Made by a program: the position numbers and the translations under genes. From Cycas panzhihuaensis (lineage: Eukaryota; Cycadophyta), in the NCBI GenBank assembly GCA_023213395.1, contig CM041465.1:24807741-24871740 (forward strand): DNA of 64,000 bases, given 5' to 3'. Below are positions 55,046-64,000 of the stretch, in pieces. Numbering within the stretch: position 1 is the stretch's first letter; the number at the start of each line of letters is the position of its first letter. The notes under the pieces were generated by a model. That model had not been told where the DNA came from. It worked only from the letters and a program-made list of their open reading frames with translations, and made no database searches.

Positions 55046-57840
55046 TGGATGCGCGTCTATGGGATAACCACCTAGCTATGTAGAGATAGCGAGGATAATC
55101 GATGATACTATCAGATGTAGATAGAAACCTACAAGCAAGGCAAGTACCATGCAGGGTGCCCTGTGCACCGGAGCACGAGTTCGGGACCTGCAGATGGTAC
55201 TCAACTACCTAGAGGTGGTTCCCCACTTTAGCTAGGAAGAGGGGAGGTGGAAGAGTAGCCTAGATAGATCTGGGAGAAGAGTCCTCCCACCCTTGGATGG
55301 CCAGAAGGGAAGGGAGAGAATCCCTCGAGGGTTTCCCTATAGTGGAGGGAAACGAATAGGGGGTAAAGTAAATGAATAACCTATGGTTAAGGTCTTCTCA
55401 ATTATCTGGCTAGGTAAAAGAAAATTGAGGGAGGATGAAGGGAGTAGGAATGATTGATTGAATGAGAGTTCCCCACTTCAGAAGAGTAATCAAGAGAAAA
55501 GAGGATGCTAGGACACACACAAGCAAACTAAACCAAATATGATAAGCTAAGAGGACAAGGGTGAAGTTTACAAGCTGGAGAGAAATGTTGGAGGGAAAAG
55601 CTTCCTAAAACCTTTTCCTATGATAGATGTAATGTATAAAATATAACAAATAGAATGTAAACCAAAATAGAGAGTCAATTTCCTTTTTCCTTTTAAGTGG
55701 TCTAATTACTACCATATAAAATCTTCTAAAGGGAAGAAAATGAAATGAAGCGAGAGCACATACCCGAAATGAAGACGCGATCAAAGTAGCGACGCTCCCA
55801 CAAGGTGTCCAAAATCGCTCCACAAAGCACGGTGAAAGAGGGGTCACGGTAGGGTGAAGTGTGGGACTTCCTTACCTTCCCCGGAAGTGACACTAAAGTG
55901 CCAAGAAAGGAAAAAAGGAAAGTAATAGTAGCAAATGAAATGCTATAATAAAATATGAGTAAACACACTTACCCACAAGAGACAAAAGGGGGAAATCCAT
56001 TACATCCTCCGTATACTTGCAAGTAAGCACAAATATACCTTTCCAGAGAAAGGAGGCTAGCAACATAAAGTGGATTCCTAATAACACATGTGTACATATA
56101 GTAAAAACAAGTCTCTATACATATATGTTAGTGTTCATGAATCATAAAGTTGCAATAATAATCTATGGTAAAAACTACTCAAATACACAGTAAATAGATA
56201 GGTAAGCCTTAGAGTGGCCCACCTCCTGTAAAGAGTAACCCTACCCTCCCTCAAGAATCCATAAGGCAGCGAGGGTATGGCCGTACAGCTGGCTGGAAAT
56301 TGGGGTAGTAGAGGTGCAAAAAGAGCCCAAAGCAAACCTCAATGAGCCGGAGTGCTATGGGAAGCAAACCAGGACGTTGAGAGAAGGGCTGAGCCAAGAA
56401 AAGTGATCGGGGCTTATGCATTGCTCGGATGAGGGAAATGGGCCCTCAAACCAGTACTGCAACAAGTGCCAATGCTAATTTCAGTAGCTGGAAAAAACCT
56501 ACTAATCCCTTGCCCCACTCTAGGAGCAGCACAGGGGCAAAGAGGAAGGTTTGGAGGGCAGAAGCCTCTTAGGGAGCGTGAGAGTGGTATAGAATCCACC
56601 CAGCTTTATCCCAAACCTTATGGAGCCTTCTTTGACCACTATCCTGGGTGTGAAATGAAGGAAAAGAAGCCTAAATAGCAGAGAAAAAGGTCCAAGGAAA
56701 AGGCAAGAAACAACCCTTGAAATAAGATAAGACAAGCTAGTGCAAAACATACAAAACTATGCATGAACTAGGCAAAGGAAAGACGTTAAACATATAAATA
56801 CCTTTGAAGAAAATGGGAGGAATTTGCCTCTGCCAAAGCCTACTAAGAAGAGGTTGGAAAATCTGAGGAAAGGCTAGAGTGCAGCAAGTATGGAGCCCCT
56901 ACTAAGATGGATGGAGAAAATCCTGCTTCTGAGACCACTTGGTGACTGCCTGGGCAAGGAGGCCCTGAAAACTCCTCAAGGAGGCCCTCTCCTATGTGTG
57001 CAATGAGCTGTGAAGATGTCATAGTAAAGGCAAAGGAGAGCTGGGTGCTAAAGAGTGGTTGCAGGTCCTAGAACAGCAGCAGAGCAGTAGAAGATAGCAA
57101 ATAGCAGGGTGTTTTTCCTTGTTCATCCTTTTAAAGAGAGCCAAAAGATCCTAAAAATGAATTGAGATGGGCTTAAATACTCAACCCCAACCCTAATCGA
57201 GTGATTAGGGCTCGACTGGCACTGAGTTGGGTTGAGAGACATGTGGCAATTCTATAATAAATGCACAAATTTCTATGGTGGTTTTAAAAAATGAATTATA
57301 ACAGTCACACCGCAAGAAACTTCGCGGTACCATGGGAAACTTCACAGTACCGTAGTAAACTTTGAAGTACCATGAAATTTGCCATGGTGTAGGACCTGAA
57401 GACTAAAGTAGCCCAAATAGCTAGCCAAGGTTATGGACTAGTGCACTAAGAGGCCATCAGGGGGGCGGGCCCACCTGCCTAGAGGTAAGTGATAGACCAA
57501 AAGCCACAAGAAAAGTAATCATTGAACTCAAGGGTGCAACAAGGAGGCCAAATGGCAATGAATCAACATGCGAGTGAACACCACATAAGTCAAGTGAGTC
57601 TTTAGGGGAGTAGGGCAGATTGTGGGAAGTGGTGTGGCCACCGGGGTGTCACACTCACGGGGAGTGTGCCCCCGCTATAATTATCATAGGTTGAATAGGC
57701 ATAGATGGTACAATCCATCTACGAAATACATAGCATGCAAGCAAATACTCCTCACAAAAGAAAACAATAATAAGGTGAGAAACATACCTGCACTTACCTG
57801 AGTCGACCACTCCATATCTATTCCCAGAAGTCAGGAAACA
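55046..57840 (-). repeat. 3' LTR of element D
   Basis: 2795 bp, tggatg...aggaaaca, homologous to both C LTRs along its length, with more small gaps. The hairpin cluster is at 57300-57388 and the TATA (minus strand) at 57171-57180. The purine tract (minus strand gctgccaagggggcag) adjoins at 57841-57856. Confidence 0.92.
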
Positions 57841-58184
57841 CTGCCCCCTTGGCAGCAGAGCCTCGCCACTTGGAAGCATGGTGCAATGGCGAATGCTGGC
57901 AACACAACTATCAGTAGCACATGTGTATGTAGATATATAAATCAAGATTGTAACAGTTGTGAAGGATGCCAGCGAGTGTCATAGTAGAATGCGTGGATAC
58001 GAAGGCAGAGGCAAAGGCAACATAGGGGCTGTCTATGCACCACTTGGCAATTGACTGGAAAACACAAAGGATGAGGGGGCTACCCCCATTACAAAAGATG
58101 CAAAGAGATATGCGTGATCAAGTAGAAGAGATGAGTGAACAAAATTGGTAGTCACCATAGTTTAACCTCATTAGAGGCTAGGTT

Positions 58185-59190
58185 TCATAGGTGCGAATGG
58201 ATCGCAAGGTGAAGTGCATGACGACCTAGGGCTTGGGCGATAGAGTGACTAGACAAACCTCAAGGACGATCATCAAGAAGAGGAAGGCAGCACTCAAGAA
58301 TGAGGCAAACCAGACTATCTACCTCAACATTGAGGGCCTGAGGAATGTGCCGAATGTCAACAGACAAAAAGCAAGCTAGGAGGGATCTGGCAGTTGAAGC
58401 AAGGGTTCTTAGGTGAGGGCATCATACCTGGTAAACCTGGGTGAGATGGGGCACCACAACCTGAGAGTCGCAAAGTAAAATGATAGGTCTGTGATGGAAA
58501 CAGAGAGCATCAGTGAGAGCTTTAATAACAGCTATGTACTCAGCTTCATTATTGGTAGCCTCTGGGAGGAAGACCTCAGAGCGCAGAAATCAGATCCGGA
58601 GGGGTCAAGAATCCATGCAGCGGCAGAAGGTCTAAGGTTACCGCGGCTTCCACCGTCGGTAAAAATGTAGAGAGACACGGGTGACAAAAAGTCATAGTAA
58701 TAATAAATAATAATGAAGTGAAAAGAGACTCGAAAGGTAAGCGATAAATGGCCATGAAGGGTAGGAGGACCCAGCAATGAGGCTACTCAAGGGCGAGAGC
58801 AGGCTATCCGACCACTGCCTGGGAGTGGGCAGAAAAAGGGCACCCTAGGGTACCAAAGGTTGCTTCAGAAAATAAAACATGCCCCTGAATAGGGGGAGCA
58901 TTCCCTTTGGAGGCCCCAGGGGCAGAAAAGAGCTGTGAAAATGGGTCCAAGATGGCGAGATGAGCCAAACGAGTATAAACTTAGGTATGCACGAGGGTGG
59001 CACGTAAAACAAGACAGAAGGGCCCTACAAAAAGGTGCAATGGTAAGGTGCCATAAATGCACCCATGAGAAAGAGAGAAACAGAGGCTATAAGAATGCAA
59101 TGGGAGATAGGGCTAGAAGGCAAAGATGATCAAGGATATGGGATGGTCCATATGGCTTTTGTGAGAGCTAAAATGAAGACAGTGCCTGTC
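58185..59190 (-). pseudogene. Accessory RNase H gene of element D
   Basis: Homolog of 35999-37030. Motifs SLYIFTDGGSRGNLRPS (about 58660), FLPEATNNEAEYI (about 58545), a diverged third block (near 58470) and a terminal region ending at TGA 58185-58187. The ATG of C (cat at 37028-37030) is replaced by aca/cag text here, so the start codon is lost. The G-G-S-R-G-N form is closer to consensus than the E-S-H-G-N of C. Confidence 0.8.
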
Positions 59191-59202
59191 GGCCCCCCCG
59201 CC

Positions 59203-59211
59203 TATATAAAG
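59203..59211 (+). promoter_or_regulatory. TATA box of the antisense PMD gene (D)
   Basis: cctatataaag within ggcccccccgcctatataaa, 660 bp before the open PMD frame and just beyond the position of the RNase H start codon on the other strand. It is conserved in position in C as tacataagg. It gives the best direct sign that the antisense gene had its own promoter inside the element. Confidence 0.65.
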
Positions 59212-59633
59212 AAACTTGTATGGAAAACGAATTCATTTTCACCAGCTCTCGAGAGAATCCAGAGTTATTCCCTTATGTAGTGGAGCACCACCCATCTTTG
59301 GAGGCACGCGAAGGGAGATCAGACCCTTGGATCAGAGCGCAGAGATAGCCATCGAGACCATTGGAGCGAGATAGTGACAGTTAGGTCAGATCCAATGAGT
59401 GGATCTTACGAAACCCAGCCCATCTTAAAGTTTTAATTTCATTGCTTTTTGTTATTTTTTATGAGTTTTTTAGGCCTCATATGGGCAAATAACGACCTCT
59501 TGGAGTCCAAATTGGACCCAAAAAGATGCAAGACTGGGGCATTAGGCAGCCCTGGTCCCGATGGGTCCCGCAGGGGTCCACCCAGAAGAAATTTTTGTGT
59601 TTTTGAGTAGAAAACCCCCACTTTTGGGGGGGT

Positions 59634-59748
59634 GCCATTTGCACCGCGACAAAGATCGCAGTGCCGCAATCTTTGACACAGGGCCCCGATCACTGCGAGA
59701 CCCAGTCCAAACTCCGTGGTACTGCAAAGTTTGGCGCGGTGCGAAGAC
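59634..59748. repeat. Inverted-repeat hairpin upstream of PMD (D)
   Basis: Outer arms ttgcaccgcg (59639-59648) and cgcggtgcgaa (about 59737-59747). Inner arms caaagat/atctttg and ccaaact/agtttgg enclose ggtact. Same architecture as 37478-37584 with paired base changes. Confidence 0.72.
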
Positions 59749-59862
59749 AACACTACAGAAAAAAAGAGATGGGGGCCCGGGAGGCCCTAAATCATGATCA
59801 AACGAAGCTGAGAGATAGCTAGAGGGGTAGAGAGCTAATGTGAGCGTGGATTTGACTGGTTT

Positions 59863-61790
59863 TTGTGGCATTTGCAGGCTGTGATCATGGTAGACAACTG
59901 TAAGAATATAGGGATGGTGATGCTTAGCTTCATCGAGATGATGTCTAGGGAGGACGAAGGGGTCCTATGGAGGTGTGGCCTACTGAAAGTCCTAAAGACA
60001 CCTCAATACATGTCAGACCAGAGGCTGCTAATTAATATAGTATCACATTGGGTCCGGAGGAGGCACGTTTTCCACCTACCCCAGGTGGGAGACGTGACAG
60101 TGACACCAAGAGACATCAGGTAGATACTGGGAGTGCCAATGACTAGGAGGCTAGTAGCACTGGGAGTGCTACCTAGCAACAAGGTAGCACACAGAGAGGC
60201 AACAATATTTTTTATGAGGGCAGATAAATGGGAGAGGAGAGGGGTCCCTCTCCAAGCTATGGTACTATTTAGAGTTCCTCATATAAGGAAACTCATCACA
60301 TTATGTATTATATTCTGGATTTCTCAGAAATAGAACTATAGGGATATCCTGGGGGATGGATGGATGCAGTGCACCATTGCGAGGCTGGTGAGAGGATGGA
60401 CTAGGCTACCCTGATAGCGGTAAACCTTGTCGCACTATTGGATGCTATCAAGACGACAGGTTAGGGAGGACTACCATATAACATGCTACTACAGTGTTAG
60501 TTCTTTGATCATTTTGGAGTAGTGGCACCAGTGGGGGGACCACACCCTATTGTAGAGTGGGCCTCGATGGTCCACAAGTGGCAGACTAGTCTAAGGGGGA
60601 TGGAGGACCAGGCTCATGTCTAATACTCAGTGGAGGCTACATCGCTAGACCTCCTCACTATGACGGACCTCATAGTAGACCCATATAGAGCAGTGAGGTG
60701 GGACAGCAATGACAAGGCATGGGGAGCCGAGATACTCTTAGGTGATGACAATGGCAGAGATGGGGCTGGCTCGTCATGACCTACGGGAGAGGCAAGTCCA
60801 TCAAGGATAGCAGGAGGAGGAGCAGGGCCATCCAGGACTACTGGTGGAGAGGCATCCCCATCAGGGACTGTAGAGGAGAGCAGGGGGCCAGTGACACGGG
60901 CCCACAGGCTATGGATTATGAGGAGATCTGGAGAGGTGACAACAAAGCCAGTCCCAGCAGGGAAAGAGGCCCTGGTAGATGAGGTACCAGAGGAGGAGGT
61001 ACCAGCAGCTAATGGAGAGCCAGGGGTAGAGGCTATCGCACGAGCAGAGGAACTGACGACCGCAGGAGGTGAGGCCTTACTTTCCTCATCATTTGATAGC
61101 CAGATAGATAGTTTAATTTGGTTTTATTATGGTATGCACCTGGATACATACTAACATATGACATGTTAGGTTTGTAGGTATCGCAGAGATTCGATGGTTG
61201 GTAGAGGCCATGGTGAGGGAGATGTTCCCTTAGGTATACGCAGAAGGGCAGCCACCCATCCAGGCTGAGGATGTGCCCAGATCGATAGGTGCCCATATGG
61301 AAGCATTTGCCCCATTGGCGAGGGCAAGAGATATATGGGCTGCAGAGTCCCAAGAGCATATAGCATTTAGGTGACAGATGCAGTGAGAGCTGGATGAGGC
61401 TCGGGGCACATGAGATGCACTACAAAGTCATGTACAAGCACTAGAGGATTAGGGAGGAGCTGGAGGGGATATGGAGAGCCATATCCAAGTGGTAGTACTA
61501 AAGGAGAGACTCCATGGGATGGAGGAAAGGCTCTGCCTTATAGAGACAGAGCAGGATCGTATCCAGGTGTGATATGATCGACTGGTCAAGGATATGATAG
61601 CGTCGAGGTCGGCACGAAGTAGGACTCAAACCCATATGGCAATGATGACCCCAAGGAGGCCACAAGACAAGGGGAGTGAGGCAGGGAGCTTGTAGAGACT
61701 CAAGAGGAGTCTTAGAGGGATGTGGTCCCCAGGAGAGGGATCACACCGACCAGGAGATAATACCCTAAGAGCAGGACAGCAGTAGGATAG
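59863..61790 (+). pseudogene. Antisense plant mobile domain (PMD) gene of element D
   Basis: Same gene as 37713-39629. The first open part (59863-60123) keeps the segment that is stopped in C: HVFHLPQVGDVTVTPRDIR. The next part (60133-60333) has NKVAHREATIFFMRADKWER and PHIRKLITLCIIFWISQK. A one-base deletion near 60353 (gggggatgg against ggaggatgg) then shifts the frame. The 3' part includes VVVLKERLHGMEERLCLIET and an Arg-rich tail. A donor-like aggaggtgag lies at about 61065 and an acceptor ggtttgtag at about 61179 at the intron position proposed in C. The lesions differ from those of C, so each copy decayed separately from a coding ancestor. Confidence 0.77.
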
Positions 61791-62381
61791 TACTCATGTA
61801 TCTGACTTTGACAGGGAAAAGCATGGGCCTCTAGGGGGTCATATATATAGAGTCATATGATTGTACCCCCCCTGCAAAGACACCGGCTTCCTATATGTAC
61901 GATATGGCATATGATTTTGATGTATATATATAGACGGGGTAATTGGCACCCCATTTTGATATGTGATGCTTTGTTGTGTATGATGTAGATGTTTTGTTAT
62001 GTGATGCATGTATTTCCTTCCATGCATAGCTATATATCTAACAGGAGTACATATGACCACCATGACTAGAGGTGATAGACACATGTGGAGTTAGGAATAG
62101 GGTGACACACACATCTATGGAGGAGCATAGCAGGATATGCAAAGGAAATACCAAGCGAGAGGGGGGAGTAACGATACTCCATAGCATCATCCTAACTAGG
62201 GGATGCCCAAATAGGAAGACAAAAGTCCCAAAAGGATATAGGAACACGGGTTTCGTGGGAGGAACCAGAAAGAAATGGAAGAGGCCATCCTAAGTTGTCA
62301 TTCCACCCATGGTTCGAAGAAATGGGAACAACTTAAGATGGTAGTTTAGGCTCATTTCAGAGCGTGGGCGAGGTGACCACA
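61791..62381. other. Convergent gap between PMD and pol remnants (D)
   Basis: Counterpart of 39630-40406, shortened. A few short open frames, none conserved in C. tgatgtatatatatagacg at about 61918 is low-complexity. Confidence 0.55.
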
Positions 62382-62750
62382 AGGTCACGAGCAAAACTTC
62401 TTAAGGAATTTCCTATTAATAGTTTTCTCAAACTCAATACCTTCCAGGGTGGAAATCCTATAAGCACCATTACCAAGGGTTTTGATAACGATTAAAGGGC
62501 CAACCCACCAAGGTTTGAATTTGGTCAAACGGTCATGAAGATATTCTAATTTGAGGACATGGTCCCTGGGAAACAAAGGACGGGAATGAAGACGCTTATT
62601 GTAGGTCCTTTATGAGTGAGCTTTGGATGCCAGGTTAGCCTGATAAGTGGCTAAACGTCTCTCATCCAAAGCTTCGAGGTCTAGGAGGTGAGCCTGGTGG
62701 ATCGACTCCTCATTGATGAGACCTCAAAGAGAAACTAGTAGAGAGGGGAT
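62382..62750 (-). pseudogene. Integrase C-terminal fragment of element D
   Basis: The open frame 62385-62576 gives DHVLKLEYLHDRLTKFKPWW, GPLIVIKTLGNGAYRISTLE and FLKKFCS, matching C 40410-40676. It continues to 62750 in homology with C up to 40775, then stops at a deletion joint. Confidence 0.88.
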
Positions 62751-63590
62751 ATTGACTAGGTTAGGCACAGAGCCCACTAAGTACTTGAGCAAGGCTTCAT
62801 CATCTTTAAAGCAATCCACCCCATGGATAACCTTACTTCGAATAGATGAAGTGCTAGAGGAAGTGAGGGCAACGAGACTGTGATGGTCGTTGGGTTACCT
62901 GACACCTCTGACAGACTCTAAGGGAGAGTCAAGAAGGAGCTCCTCGGAAGGAGCAAAAGGTAGTTCTTCGAAGGCATCACCTATGGGGGGTGACGAAGAG
63001 GAAGAACTGATGACAGATGAGTCAACACGAGCGATGACATACGGCACAGAAGAGTGGCTAGTCTCGCTAATGAAATAGGTTCTAGATGGGGACCTAGAAT
63101 AGGATGGGTATGACCTACTAGTGTGGAGGAAGGAAACATGGTGGAGACAATCCTCGTCCTTATCGTGTGACTCGTCATCACTAAACGAGGTGAGGTACCC
63201 ATAGCTCCCAATGCCAATAGGAGTAAAATGCATGAGACTAAGAAAAGAAGATGCGTGATCTTCTTCGGTGTGAGACGGATTGGGTATACCAATGGAGCAA
63301 GCTGAGGTATGAGTAGAAGGGCCTTAGCTTGCCTAATTAACAGGACGAGTTTGTTTGGCAAGTGGGTATTCATGGGAAACAACCCTCATTCATCCATCAT
63401 GGATGAATTTAAGTTGCCTCTAGAGAGTCGAACGCATGGCTCCCATCTAGTCAAGCCATGGTCGACCTAAGAGAAGGTTGTAGTTGACGTCAGCGTTGAG
63501 GAATACAATATCAACGAGGATAGTCTTGCCCTCGAGAGTAAGCGGGATCACCACAGATCCCAATGGGGTCTTTTCGCTACCGTCGTAGCC
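62751..63590 (-). pseudogene. Protease-RT linker of D, directly joined to integrase fragment
   Basis: Homologous to C 43337-44100. Open frame 62895-63233 has GIGSYGYLTSFSDDESHDKD and SSPPIGDAFEELPFAPSEEL, against GVGSYEYLTSFSDDESHDED and ELPFAPF in C. Confidence 0.85.
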
Positions 63591-64000
63591 TTGGCATTGC
63601 TATGGAACAGGTTCCAAGGTGGAAATACCAAGCTCTTGCATGACACGCAAGGGCATGGTATTCACGGAAGAACCGTTGTCGACAACAGTCCTTCGTAGGG
63701 TACAGTCAGGTGTATCGATGGTAATAGTGAATAGGAAGTTCCACTGACGTTCCTTTTCACATGCAGGAAGAAGGTCCTTAGGATCAAAAGAAATAATGGG
63801 TTCATGACTTTGGGTGATGCCCAAAGTGTAGATGGACACCTCATTCGATCCTAAAGCTTCCAAAAAGAGAGCCTGTTGCTCGGGATAACTCCTTAAAACG
63901 TCCATCAAGGACATTCCCACAATGATGGTATGGAGTTTGTCAATGATGGAGAAAAGCTTACCCTTCGAAGTAGGTTGGGTAATTACCCTTCAAAAATCGT
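63591..64000 (-). pseudogene. Aspartic protease of element D (continues past window)
   Basis: Open frame 63600-63920: GMSLMDVLRSYPEQQALFLE, LGSNEVSIYTLGITQSHEPI, FTITIDTPDCTLRRTVVDNG and SSVNTMPLRVMQELGISTLE. The D-N-G-S-S active-site block is intact, and this is the cleanest protease reading of the C family in the window. Confidence 0.85.

Larger units (their letters stand above)
55046..64000 (-). mobile_element. Ty3/gypsy retrotransposon D, second C-family member with RT-RNase H-integrase deletion (incomplete at window edge)
   Basis: The 3' LTR 55046-57840 is followed in C order by the second RNase H (minus), divergent TATA, hairpin, PMD gene (plus) and integrase C-terminus. There is then an abrupt joint at 62750 into the protease-RT linker, protease and gag beginning, without RT, RNase H or the integrase core. 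The window ends inside the polyprotein, so the 5' LTR and right target duplication are not visible; the left one would be gaatc (55041-55045). It is inserted in E. Confidence 0.92.

Overview
The window is nuclear DNA of a plant, almost certainly a seed plant with a large, repeat-filled genome. Practically every base belongs to long terminal repeat (LTR) retrotransposons that have landed inside one another. I find no host gene, tRNA, rRNA or CRISPR array. The organism cannot be named from this sequence. Plant-specific signs are the Ty1/copia and Ty3/gypsy types, initiator-tRNA-Met primer sites, a Ty3 gag-pol with a second, plant/archaeal-type RNase H, and an antisense plant mobile domain (PMD) gene. 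Nearly all coding regions are dead, mostly through TAG where relatives have CAG or TGG, as expected from long-term deamination of methylated DNA.

Layout from left to right: a Ty1/copia reverse transcriptase fragment X (1-1006, resuming 5775-5808); a complete non-autonomous LTR element Z inside it (1007-5774, target duplication TATGC); a Ty1/copia element Y with gag, protease, integrase, RT and RNase H (5809-11095); a Ty3 element A on the minus strand (11096 to beyond 54038); a small TRIM-like LTR element inside the RT of A (19054-20647, duplication TCATC); a Ty3 element B inside the 5' LTR of A (26157-53189, duplication CTATG); a large Ty3 element C inside B (32905-49981, duplication tACTC/cACTC); a plus-strand LTR fragment E that also breaks the 5' LTR of A (54039-55045); and a second member of the C family, D, inside E (55046 to beyond the window end). 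LTR-pair divergence counted by eye (Y about 20%, A 15%, B 13%, TRIM 12%, C 10%, Z 9%) agrees with the nesting order of A, B, C and the TRIM.

The most interesting biology is in the A and C/D families. Besides gag-protease-RT-RNase H-integrase they carry, between pol and the 3' LTR, (i) a second RNase H domain on the coding strand and (ii) an oppositely oriented gene for a PMD-like protein. In C/D the two accessory genes diverge from a short shared region holding a TATA box for the antisense gene. A GC-rich hairpin motif built around GCACCGCGGTACC occurs both in the LTR promoter region and just upstream of the PMD coding region, with paired base changes between copies. A has a different palindrome in the same two kinds of place. 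B has a 19-bp array containing the palindrome GTTGCAAC between integrase and a possible accessory region, echoed in its LTR. This repeated layout (accessory gene plus palindromes shared with the LTR) is the best candidate here for an under-described system. D has lost RT, RNase H and the integrase core by one internal deletion but keeps both accessory genes.
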